64,000 nucleotides of DNA, taken from positions 37,760,253 to 37,824,252 of the forward strand of contig OW028575.1 in NCBI GenBank assembly GCA_932294295.1. Direction: 5' to 3'. The stretch is from Alitta virens. Taxonomy: Eukaryota; Annelida; Polychaeta; Phyllodocida; Nereididae. This document shows, piece by piece, positions 23,601 to 31,099 of this stretch (within the stretch, counting starts at the first letter, position 1; each line of letters begins with the position of its first letter). Position numbers and translations under genes: made by a program. The notes beneath the pieces are model-generated. The model ran no database searches and had not been told where the DNA came from. It saw only the letters and a program-made list of their open reading frames with translations.

Positions 23601-26049
23601 GCACAATTCAGAACGCAAGTTTATAGTCAAGAAAAACAGTTCATACTCCTGTCTTGCTAATGAGAGTTTTAGATTCTTAGATGTGATAAACTACTTAGCA
23701 CCGGGCACGAGTTATTCTAGCTTCTTAAAAGCTTTTAAAATTCAAGAACAGAAAGGATATTTTCCATACGAATTTTTTGATGATCCCTCCAAGTTAGATT
23801 ATCCAGAATTACCTCCGTACGAAGCGTTCTACTCTAACCTAAAGCAATGTAATGTCCTGGAGACATTTGAAAATTACCAATGGTTGAAAACAGTTTGGAT
23901 GAGCGAAAATATGAGTTGTTTTAAAGATTTTCTTATATGGTATAATAATTTAGATGTGACACCATTCGTTAAAGCAGTTATGAAGCTGCAAGACTTTTAT
24001 AAGGTTAAGCGAATAGATATTTTCAAAAGCTCCATTAGTGTCCCAGGAATTGCTAGGCAATTAGTTTTTCAGAGTGCAGAGAAAAATGGTGCCTATTTTT
24101 CTCTGATTGACCAAAAAAATTCTGACCTTTACTTCTCCTATTTACAGAATATAATTGGAGGAGCTTCTATTATTTTTCACAGACAAGCTCAGAGAGATAA
24201 GACATTTATTCGGGGTGGTAATAATCGGGTGAAGAGAATAATAGGATATGACGCTAATGCGTTATATCTATACGCCTTCAGCAAAGAATTTCCAGTGGGT
24301 TCATTCATTAGAAGACATGCGAAAGATGAATTTAAACCCGTGGTGAGGGATAGATATGATAACATGTTCTATTGGATGGATTATTTAAGTCATAAAAGAA
24401 ATCTAAAGATTTGGCATAAACGAAATGGAAATAAGGAAAAGAGAGATGGACGTTTCTTTGCTGATGGAGTATCTTGTTCAAATAATATAACTAAAATATA
24501 TCAATACGATGGTTGCTATTTCCACCATCACGGTGGTGATTGTCCTCTAATGAATAAAAATTTATCTGAGAAAGAAAAGAAAAAAGGGTTACTCGCGCAG
24601 AAAAGAAGACAAGATAGGAATAACTACTACAAAAAGTTAGGATACGAAGTTGAGGAAATATGGGAATGCAAATTTCTGAAAATGATTAAAGATACTCCGG
24701 ACTTGCAAAAATTTGTAGAAAACCAAAGACCCAAGTTTTTCAAAAAACATAAGAAAACACTGACCGAAAAGGAAATTTTAGAAGCGGTGAAACGGGATGA
24801 ACTATTCGGTATGGTAGAAGTAGACATTGCAGTCCCCGAAAAATGGGGACAAGGTTTCAAACAACCGGATAACTTGACACCATACGAGTATTTTAGTGAG
24901 ATGTCACCGATATTTTGCACTACCGATATTCCATTCGAAGTAATAGGTGAACATATGCAAAATTTTGCTCGTGATTCAGGAATGAATACAAAACCTAGAA
25001 GACTGTTGGTAGGAGGAATGAAAGCCAGGAAAATGCTATTTGCTACACCTTTGTTGAAATGGTATTTAGAGCACGGTTTAGTCGTATCCAAAATTCACCA
25101 AGTCATAGAATATAACAGAATGAAGTGCTTTCAGGAATTTGTTAGCGATGTGACAGAGGCCAGGAGAGCGGGAGATAGAGATCCAGATTTATCAATAATT
25201 GCCGATTTATCAAAACTTATAGGAAATTCCGCTTATGGATCAACTATCCTTAATAAACTGAAGCAGTCGGATGTTAGATATGTAGAAGGTGAGAATGAGG
25301 CTTGCCTCAAAGCTAACGAGAAAGGATTCAAATCCATGACCCAACTTTCCGATGATTACGAATTTTATGAAATCGAATCTCAAAAAAACAAGATTAAGTT
25401 AGATTTACCAATTCAAATAGGTTTTTTCATTCTGCAATATGCCAAGTTAAGAATGTTAGAATTCTATTACGATTTTCTCTGTAAATACGTTCCTAGAGAT
25501 AAGTTTCAAATGCTTCAGATGGATACGGACAGCAATTACTTTTCAATAGCAGGGGAAACATTGCAAGATGTGATTAAACCAGAACTCTTAGATGAATATA
25601 AACATAAGTTAAATGGATATTGTTCGGTTAGAGACGTTGATGCTGAAACTCATTGGTTTCCAAGAACTTGTTGCCCAGAACACACTAAATATGATAATCG
25701 TTGCCCCGGGTTATTTAAACGTGAATACGAAGGTGAGATATTCTATGGACTCTGTTCTAAAACCTATATCGTAGCCGACAAAGACCATTGTAAGTTTAGT
25801 TCTAAAGGTATATCCAAAAACAGAGTCAAAAACCCTCTAGAAATATTTAAAAGCGTTTTGGAGACTAAGGAAAGTCGTAGCTCTACCAATGTAGGATTTA
25901 TCAGTAAAAGTAATACTATTTTCACGTACCAACAGAATAGAGCCGGATTCGCTTATTTTTATCCTAAAAGGGAAGTATTAGCTGATGGTATCTCAACCAA
26001 ACCCTTAGATATAATATTAGAACCGATACGAACGAAGTATTTCAGGTAA
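20662..26049 (+). CDS. PolB: Polinton DNA polymerase B with N-terminal zinc-finger array
   Basis: 1795 residues from ATG 20662; the open frame extends 27 bp upstream without another ATG. The N-terminal third holds about nine C2H2/C2HC-like fingers (residues ~114-480), interrupted by short repeats (PVQPVQP; VPQ/VLQ; QSTIQSPVQST). An OTU-protease-like block, DNLCLFRCIAFHKH, is near 661, and another finger near 770. Exonuclease motifs: DFEAY (~836), GFNSAKYDIN (~959), YNNLDV (~1094). Polymerase motifs: YDANALYLYAF (A, ~1196), KLIGNSAYGST (B, ~1518), MDTDSNYF (C, ~1621). Between A and B is a restriction-like insert, YDGCYFHHHGGDCP ... GYEVEEIWECKF (~1280-1335), as in other Polinton polymerases. 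It replicates the element from a protein primer. All catalytic motifs are present, so it is likely functional. Confidence 0.96.
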   Translation: MAESRDDALINEYFQSNNGLSVYNDFKQMLQNFTNSHDLMLFAHRNDLTQDPQVKDRLSQFTSSSNYLVTAYDDFTHMIQNFTNEQDLIQFAHRNNLIGDAQIQSRLQQLNNHLYCQKCFKQFTNRVFQELHQSNCQGNIPIQTVTHDPFPEFNQPVQPVQPVKPLPHNCNVCGKSFTTSFKRNTHQKKCTGFKKCVQCHAQFTSVSLFGVHKCQEMMKCQHCNKQFQSFYAKQRHKLKCQLPKRTKHKFISQKNNPTDLQLLQSLQVPQVPQVPQVLQVLQVLQVPQQTFSCPNCCKTFKKKPSLTEHMKVCEGVFDCQKCKKIFTNSLAHDSHSCEIKCHSCHSIFKSEKSFGKHICKKTRKRTLTDSHNTDNTVQPCKRSCNSVQTNQTAIVQSCVQSTIQSTIQSPVQSTVQSTVQSRDVLCEVCGRIFNSERALSAHKRYHKKNHRIRCRRCLEEFQDRHSLNIHVRDSHFQRGRGQAQIVSLEDEKLQEFYNRYHSFIYDNHELGQPQSFYNYPVVEDFSIEDLMGFANEIFDDQSQSFKLNLSFGSILQHIESGKYRYFKAYSNDPLFDLPISISNRADLEKLREQLTEIDVTAHITKERPSTKWKLVLITNVRFYITSTGFPLGSGELPKYIRNSKSIMSLTHSFKNQNKFQDNLCLFRCIAFHKHRDLYKKTEHFEEKVHKYYQEFANACEQDLEGGVDLQLIPDFEKFFQLNVNIFSLHEDETAHPIFKSAHRYVNSMNLNLYQHHLSYITDINRYCSKYQCSNCEKHFKTFFMCKRHSQTCTLATKYQFPGGFYDMKRNIFEQLEEFGIDVSNDERFYEYFIVYDFEAYLKKIENDSVENTMITAEHIPISVSICSNVPDFEEAHCIVEQDREMLVKAMLAYMTRIQSTAQALVQEKLSFVMQELESQLNTWNTEVDEKESFNAIMRTKIQNMIDAFEHYYTQIPVLGFNSAKYDINLIKREIARCLELHNSERKFIVKKNSSYSCLANESFRFLDVINYLAPGTSYSSFLKAFKIQEQKGYFPYEFFDDPSKLDYPELPPYEAFYSNLKQCNVLETFENYQWLKTVWMSENMSCFKDFLIWYNNLDVTPFVKAVMKLQDFYKVKRIDIFKSSISVPGIARQLVFQSAEKNGAYFSLIDQKNSDLYFSYLQNIIGGASIIFHRQAQRDKTFIRGGNNRVKRIIGYDANALYLYAFSKEFPVGSFIRRHAKDEFKPVVRDRYDNMFYWMDYLSHKRNLKIWHKRNGNKEKRDGRFFADGVSCSNNITKIYQYDGCYFHHHGGDCPLMNKNLSEKEKKKGLLAQKRRQDRNNYYKKLGYEVEEIWECKFLKMIKDTPDLQKFVENQRPKFFKKHKKTLTEKEILEAVKRDELFGMVEVDIAVPEKWGQGFKQPDNLTPYEYFSEMSPIFCTTDIPFEVIGEHMQNFARDSGMNTKPRRLLVGGMKARKMLFATPLLKWYLEHGLVVSKIHQVIEYNRMKCFQEFVSDVTEARRAGDRDPDLSIIADLSKLIGNSAYGSTILNKLKQSDVRYVEGENEACLKANEKGFKSMTQLSDDYEFYEIESQKNKIKLDLPIQIGFFILQYAKLRMLEFYYDFLCKYVPRDKFQMLQMDTDSNYFSIAGETLQDVIKPELLDEYKHKLNGYCSVRDVDAETHWFPRTCCPEHTKYDNRCPGLFKREYEGEIFYGLCSKTYIVADKDHCKFSSKGISKNRVKNPLEIFKSVLETKESRSSTNVGFISKSNTIFTYQQNRAGFAYFYPKREVLADGISTKPLDIILEPIRTKYFR

Positions 26050-26160
26050 AAAAATTTATTATAAATATTTAAAAAAATTTATTATAAATATTAAAAAAAA
26101 TTTATTATAAATATTAAAAAAACACAAATTTTCGCAATAAGAATAAAATAAAATTAACAA
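26047..26160. terminator. Tandem A/T repeats and convergent poly(A) signals
   Basis: Three copies of an aaaaaatttattataaatatt unit start in the PolB stop codon (about 26047-26120). AATAAA on the plus strand at 26142-26147 can serve PolB. TTTATT words in the repeats are AATAAA on the minus strand and can serve the convergent membrane-protein gene ending at 26164. This would be an overlapping bidirectional transcription end. Confidence 0.55.
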
Positions 26161-26163
26161 TAT

Positions 26164-26897
26164 TTATAAAGACGATTTGGCGTATCGTTTGGTTCTTGTC
26201 TGGGTGGCGTGGACGTAGGCGATAGCGGGTGGGGTAGAGGAGCGACGAGATGGGGAGTGAGCCGATGGGGAGTGAGCCGATGGGGAGCGAGCCGGGGATC
26301 TGGGACCGGGAGTGAGAAGAGTTGGGAAACTCCATCGGTGTGGGTTGGATGGGGAGATTGGGAGGGTTGGGATGGTAAATACCGGGGTATTACCCCTTAC
26401 GGAATCATCTCCGGTATAGCTCCCTTCCAAGTCTCGGTTTCTGAAAAGAAAAAGGATTATTTTTGAGATATTTTTCTATATGATTGAGTAATAGTTATAA
26501 ATACACACAGAATTATCCAGAATACTTGTGAAAATAAACTTACTGCTCCGTTTCCGTCGATGCATTTTGAGTAAATGCTGACAACCTCTCAGCGCAAAAG
26601 TGAACAATTTTCTTTGTCCTGGCTGCACCCTAAAAATTAGGAAAAAATATCATTATAAAACCGTAAATTGCAATGATATTCGAGTTATCTATAAATTTAT
26701 ATCACCGTTAAATTCCACTAATTCGTTATAACATAACTATTTATATATAAATTCATAAAATTAGAGAGGTGAATTATTGTTTAAATTCCACTTACGAATA
26801 GTTGAATGCTTAATACTAGCATGATCCCTGCCAGTATCGTATACCCCAGGTATAAAAGTTTAACATCAGTTGCTGGGCAGTTGCAAGTAGAATTCAT
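26164..26897 (-). CDS. Small spliced membrane protein (three exons)
   Basis: Reconstructed from splice sites, as no single frame shows it. Exon 1 is 26796-26897 (ATG at 26897, 34 codons, donor GTAAGT), exon 2 is 26544-26629 (acceptor TTTTTAG, donor GTAAGT) and exon 3 is 26164-26440 (acceptor TTTTCAG). The lengths 102+86+277 total 465 nt, which is 154 codons plus stop, with phases matching at both junctions. Exon 1 has a short Cys-containing ectodomain (N-S-T-C-N-C) and one hydrophobic span (LLYLGYTILAGIMLVLSI). The tail is Ser/Pro/Arg-rich with repeated SPSAHSPS and ends basic. The orientation is probably N-out. It is not a known core Polinton gene; it might be an envelope, entry or viroporin-type accessory protein, which is inference. 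Function unknown. Confidence 0.75.
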
Positions 26898-27619
26898 CTC
26901 AGAGTGTGGTTCTGTAAATGCTTATTGCTGTCTATGAAGATTGTGATGCTATTTAGAAAAAATTCTGGACCTTATATTCCATTTCCAGGTGACACTACTC
27001 AACTTCAAAGTTTATTGTTTAAAGTACGCTTAACTATACGCGAGTTCATCTTAATGCAATGATACCACGATTGTTTCACACCCAATTAAACCCCATCCAT
27101 ATATTCAGAAGCTACGAAAGTTGACTTAGAGTAAATTGCAATGAAACCACGACTAGGAGGGTTAACAGAAACCCTATCAGGGGGAAACCCCAGAAGCTAC
27201 GATTGTAAACAGGTGCATAAAACAATTTATGGTTGGTTTACTGCATGGTTGGTTTACCTGGATGGTTGAATACAGAGTTGAACATACGGTTGAAAAAGAC
27301 AATTACTCATTTTTTTTGGTATTATTTAGCAGGGATTTTAGTTCCCGCATTCGACGCACAGTTGAAAAGACTCATTTTTGGTGTTATTTAGCAGGAATTT
27401 TAAAGCCCGCATTCGACGCACGGTTGAAAAGACTCATTTTTGTTATTATTTAGCGTCCACATTCGACGCACGTGTCCAAGCGTGCGCGCGCACCCAAAAG
27501 CGTGCCTAAGCGTGCTCAAGCGTGACCGCACGTGAGCGCGCGTGCCCAAACCTGCTCAAGCGCGACCCCCACGCGCTCTATCTAAATAAAATATTTTTAG
27601 TTCGAAACATTTCCTCAAA
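26898..27619. promoter_or_regulatory. Divergent control region between membrane gene and CARD gene
   Basis: Lies between a minus-strand start (26897) and a plus-strand start (27620), so it should hold two promoters. It contains three tandem copies of a 50-75-bp unit (27286-27359, 27361-27421, 27422-27472). Each has a gttgaaaa start and ends in cattcgacgcac. A GC-rich array of cgtgcxcaagcgtg words follows (about 27470-27575). The AT-rich taaataaaatatttttag at 27583-27600 is a possible TATA element for the CARD gene. Confidence 0.55.
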
Positions 27620-27916
27620 ATGCTCAGATGCGATCGTGATGCTTTGCGTAGGAACTTTGTAGTTTTGGTTAGAGAAGTACCTTGTACAGAAGTGCTTTCA
27701 TTTCTTTATCAAGACGGAATTCTCAATCAGCAAATGGTAACTGAAATATTAGAAGAAGCACCATCGAAACGAAATTACTCCCTTTTATTTCTGCTACAGA
27801 TGCGAGGACCCGCTGCATTCGCATCCTTCCTTAACGCATTGAAGGAAACAAAAAGAACCGATCTAGCTAATCTCTTAACCAATCTCGAAGACGAATTCAC
27901 AAAAGTATCGATATGA
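27620..27916 (+). CDS. CARD-domain protein
   Basis: 98 residues that are essentially one caspase-recruitment (death-fold) domain: LRCDRDALRRNFVVLVREV, then VLSFLYQDGILNQQMVTEIL, then RNYSLLFLLQMRGPAAFASF and LKETKRTDLANLL. The six-helix spacing, the L-x2-L-x-Q-x-RG-x2-AF-x2-F signature before helix 5 and the total length match CARDs of caspase-9/RAIDD/CARD adaptors. No catalytic or other domain is attached, so it would act as a stand-alone adaptor or dominant-negative binder in apoptotic or innate immune assemblies (inference). Its TGA overlaps the start of the next gene as ATGA. The Polinton context suggests capture from an animal host. Confidence 0.85.
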   Translation: MLRCDRDALRRNFVVLVREVPCTEVLSFLYQDGILNQQMVTEILEEAPSKRNYSLLFLLQMRGPAAFASFLNALKETKRTDLANLLTNLEDEFTKVSI

Positions 27917-28245
27917 GTACTATGAGTACTACGAGTGATGATTTGGATTGGAACATTGCTTTGTTAAATGAAGAATTATTTGAGACAAAACCTAATCCAA
28001 AAATCCTTGTGAATCTTTTTGTTTGCATTCTGAACTCGGTATTAAGTCATACCGAATCCAATAGCCACCAAACCAATCTCTGTCAATGTCATAATTTCAT
28101 CCAAACCCATAGACTCAATATTTTGGAGTGTAACATTCAAAATTATGCTTCCACTACTATTCAAACTAATCCAAATTCTTGTTGGATTATGCAAATGTCT
28201 GATAAATACAGACTCTTGAAACAGATGTATTTAAGAATAGGCTAG
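27913..28245 (+). CDS. Unknown 110-residue protein overlapping the CARD gene
   Basis: Starts at ATG 27913 inside the CARD stop (ATGA) and ends at TAG 28243-28245. Ser/Thr-rich start (MSTMSTTSDDLDW), then a helix-like LVNLFVCILNSVLSHTES stretch and Cys/His residues (TNLCQCHNFIQTH). I recognise no family. The overlap suggests translation from the same message as the CARD protein and possibly a joint role. It could also be a weakly expressed or non-coding frame; the ATGA overlap and the absence of any other coding candidate favour a gene. Confidence 0.55.
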   Translation: MSTMSTTSDDLDWNIALLNEELFETKPNPKILVNLFVCILNSVLSHTESNSHQTNLCQCHNFIQTHRLNILECNIQNYASTTIQTNPNSCWIMQMSDKYRLLKQMYLRIG

Positions 28246-28251
28246 CTAGCT

Positions 28252-28437
28252 AGCTTGTAGCTTTTAGCTTGTAGCTTTTAGCTTGTAGCTTTTAGCTTGT
28301 AGCTTTTAGCTTGTAGCTTTTAGCTTGTAGCTTTTAGCTTGTAGCTTTTAGTTTGTAGCTTTTAGTTTGTAGCTTTTAGTTTGTAGCTTTTAGCTTGTAG
28401 CTTTTAGCTTGTAGTTTTTAGCTTGTAGCTTTTAGCT
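28252..28437. repeat. 14-bp tandem repeat (gcttgtagctttta), about 13 copies
   Basis: A nearly perfect array directly after the 110-residue gene. Variants carry gtttgtagctttta or gcttgtagttttta. An (AT)n run follows at 28449-28466. Because the unit contains TAG it cannot be coding in all frames. It lies in the presumed 3' UTR of the CARD pair. Confidence 0.95.
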
Positions 28438-28490
28438 TGACTACTGAAATATATATATATATATATTTGGCTCGATTTGTATTAAAAAAT

Positions 28491-28588
28491 GTGACTCGGT
28501 GTCAACTTCCTTTCGTAAGGAGATGGTTGAAGGATCTAAATCTCCGCCATCTCGGTGTGACAGCACCACTCATAAATGGCTGAGTCGC
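28491..28588 (+). ncRNA. Possible structured RNA or cis-element
   Basis: Nested complementarity: GTGACTC (28491-28497) pairs with GAGTCGC (28582-28588, one G-U). Inside, GAGATGG (28520-28526) pairs perfectly with CCATCTC (28547-28553). A ggtg/cacc hairpin lies at 28554-28567 and tcctt/aagga at 28508-28521 (mutually exclusive with part of the first inner stem). No convincing pol III boxes or T-run terminator were found. It may be a processed RNA, a regulatory hairpin or chance. Confidence 0.25.
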
Positions 28589-28935
28589 TTAATTGTGTAC
28601 AATACGCTTCATTTCATATTCACCCACTGTGGAAGGGAAAAATCCGACCCGGGTTAGATTTAACCATTCACATCATAAAGAGGGAGAGAAAACGAGTCAC
28701 AAAAAAATTTAAAAATTAAAAAAATTTAAAAAAAGGACAGATTTCAACTGTCTATATTCCAAATTATGCTCAACCGTGCTCTGCGATCTTCCCGTGATGT
28801 TGGGCGAATGTGAGAGAAGTGTTTAATAGCTGTTCACAGCTAACATTTTTTTCATAACAAACTGGCAGAGTGTCTTTTGAAAAAAAAAAAAAAATCAAGT
28901 CATAATATCATTCAATCATCTTTAATATATAATAA
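28589..28935. other. Non-coding gap between convergent Polinton genes
   Basis: No frame of interest. Contains A-rich stretches (28708-28737, 28878-28894). Presumably 3' UTRs of the CARD pair (+) and of the spliced membrane gene (-). Confidence 0.45.
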
Positions 28936-30354
28936 TTAAAGCCCGCTCTCTACATCTTGGGGGCGACCACGAGGCGTCTCAGCAGCGGTAGCGGCAGCAG
29001 CAGCGGTGGCGGTAGCGGTAGCGGCAGCAGCAGCAGCAGCGGCTGTCATGGACCTCGTCACCGGGCCACTCACTGTAGGAGACGGGGATGGCGCACCCAC
29101 CAAGTCCTGCAGGGTTCTCGGGAGTCTCAATCCGCGTGGAACTGAAATAAAAAATAATAAACTTAATATCAGCATTTTTCCCCTATTATTAAAACTAATT
29201 TACTCTTTACAACGATCCGAGGATTCCCTGCTGGGATATCCCCCGCTGGTATGACGTCATTTTTAGGATCTCCCCAGCGGAGCCAGCGGAGCCAGCAGCG
29301 CCAGCAGCGCCAGCAGCGTCAACAGCGTCAACAGCGCCACTCTTTACGTTGCGGAGGATAATAGAAGCTTCAAGATACCGCATCGCGCATGCGTTGTAGC
29401 GCGCAGCGTCAAGGGTATTCCCTCCCGGGTGACGTCATTTTTAGGATCTCCCCAGCAGCGCCAGCGGAGCCAGCGGAGCCAGCAGCGCCAGCAGTGTCAG
29501 CAGCGCCGCTCTTTTTACTACGGAGGAAAATAGAAGCTGCAAGATACCGCATCGCGCATGCGCGAAGCGATGCTTTTTTTAGATCTAATAATGTAAACAT
29601 TAACGCGTGGGTAGTGCTATACAGTAAGACGCATAAACGTTCGGTTAATAATAAAAATTTAAATTTAAAAAGACTTACTTTCTAGAGAAGGGGGAGCCCT
29701 TCTCTTGCAAGCTTGACAGCGGCACATGAACATTATCACCCGGTGTATGATTTTCTGTAGCCATAATATCATGGAAACGGAACAGGGTGGTGGTGGAGCT
29801 TGTCTTCTGAATTGGTTGATTCTTCTCCATGTCTTCAGCAAACCGCACATAACGCTTACATTCAACGTCAACAATCCAGCCAAAGACACAGAGAAAAATC
29901 CGAACCACCCTTCAACCTCCACATCAAACATTTCATCATCATCATCATCATCTTCATCATCCGTTTTGTCTTCATCATCCGTTTTGTCTTCAGCCACATC
30001 ATCCACATCATCCATGACAACAGTTGATCCATCACCGGATTCGTCATTACACCCATAACTCCACTTCCTCAGCCGAGAGATACCACACACACCATAAAGT
30101 TCAACATGAAGATAACCTTCTAAATCAGAAGTCTTAACTCCATATCCATCATGCTCATCACTGAAGTGTACAACCAACACAGTCTCAGTCCTTCCTTCCA
30201 GAGGTAGGAAGGGCACAACATTGCCACACTTCATTACTGCATCTTCACAGATACAGTAATTCCCCTCCAAACACAAAACCTGAGTTTGGACAAACTCAAA
30301 CGAACCAAAAAACAATAACAATTCAAGCAATCCAAACATAGTGAAAAAAATCAT
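28936..30354 (-). CDS. Spliced type I membrane protein (two exons)
   Basis: Exon 1 is 29679-30354 (ATG at 30354) and exon 2 is 28936-29141. The donor is GTAAGT at 29678-29673, the acceptor is TTTCAG before 29141, and phase 1 is kept. The product is about 293 residues. An N-terminal signal peptide (MFGLLELLLFFGSFEFVQTQ) precedes a short Cys-rich ectodomain (CLEGNYCICEDAVMKC). A long Asp/Glu run (KTDDEDKTDDEDDDDDDE), one membrane span (WFGFFSVSLAGLLTLNVSVM) and a tail with RRQAPPPP and a Cys cluster follow. Exon 2 adds a Pro/Ser stretch, an Ala/Thr-only run and RGRPQDVE. Without splicing the frame ends three codons past the donor. It may be an envelope-like or immune-decoy surface protein (inference); no family recognised. 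Confidence 0.75.
29252..29575. repeat. Two direct repeats of about 140 bp with TGACGTCA sites, inside the intron
   Basis: Copy 1 runs about 29252-29392 and copy 2 about 29430-29571, offset 178 bp. Each starts with the palindrome TGACGTCA (29252-29259; 29430-29437), the consensus CRE/ATF site. Each continues with ttttaggatctccccagc, a gccagcgga/gcgccagca triplet array and a conserved atagaagctncaagatacc block ending in cgcatcgcgcatgcg. Located in the intron of the membrane gene. Confidence 0.85.
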
Positions 30355-31099
30355 GTGCTCCTCTCCAATGAAAACTAGAGAATGGGGTGGAACTTGGATT
30401 TAGCAGTGAATTCTTCAGTCATATCACTAATTAATAGTAATAAAGATAAATTAACTCTACATCAAAGCACATTATGCTTCTGATTAATGAACACAACAAA
30501 GACCTCCTTCTAGGATCAATACATCCTTGATCATTGGAGTGATTACACAGTAGGTGGGATTGGAGCAATATGAAATGATAAGACAAGATACCTTAATCCT
30601 TAATGAGTTTGAACCTACAGACACCAAACAGCTGTCAGCCCTATCAGTCTTACATCTAATCTGGGATAAGGTCAATTATGCTATGGTGGCATACCAAACC
30701 TAGACCAAACTGTGATTTGGGATAAAGGAGTTGGGTAATAGGTTTATAGCCTCAATGGATGCCTATCAAACTTTTAATCTGAAAAAACTCTTTCAAAGTT
30801 TACTGTTTAAACATAATAGCTGTATCTCCTCACCTCAGCAATTTTTTGAATGCACTTAATGAATGTAATGCACCCACATGGGTTATATCCTCAGCAATTT
30901 TTTGAATGCACTTAATGAATGTAATGCACCCACATGGGTTATATTTTAGGAAATGAAAGGGTTTTGGTTCAATTTATTGATCCATACCCCATTGCACACA
31001 TGCACACATCACTGCATTTTTTTAAATTATGCAAACTAGGGATTTTTTCAAATTTCACTTCAGTTGTGATTAGTCCACTACAGGAAAGAGATCACTAAC
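30355..31099. promoter_or_regulatory. Divergent intergenic region with a 56-bp duplication
   Basis: Between the minus-strand membrane gene (start 30354) and the plus-strand RING gene (start 31100). Two perfect tandem copies of a 56-bp unit lie at 30833-30888 and 30889-30944 (cctcagcaattttttgaatg ... gggttatat). Probably holds both promoters; no clear TATA box was assigned. Confidence 0.55.

Noticed and set aside
28491..28588. tRNA gene
   Set aside because: Folding is partly cloverleaf-like, but no acceptor stem, anticodon arm or box B of proper form.
28957..29254. Ser/Gly-rich and Ala-rich plus-strand frames
   Set aside because: Antisense of the Ala/Thr run in exon 2 of the spliced surface protein; triplet-repeat artefacts.
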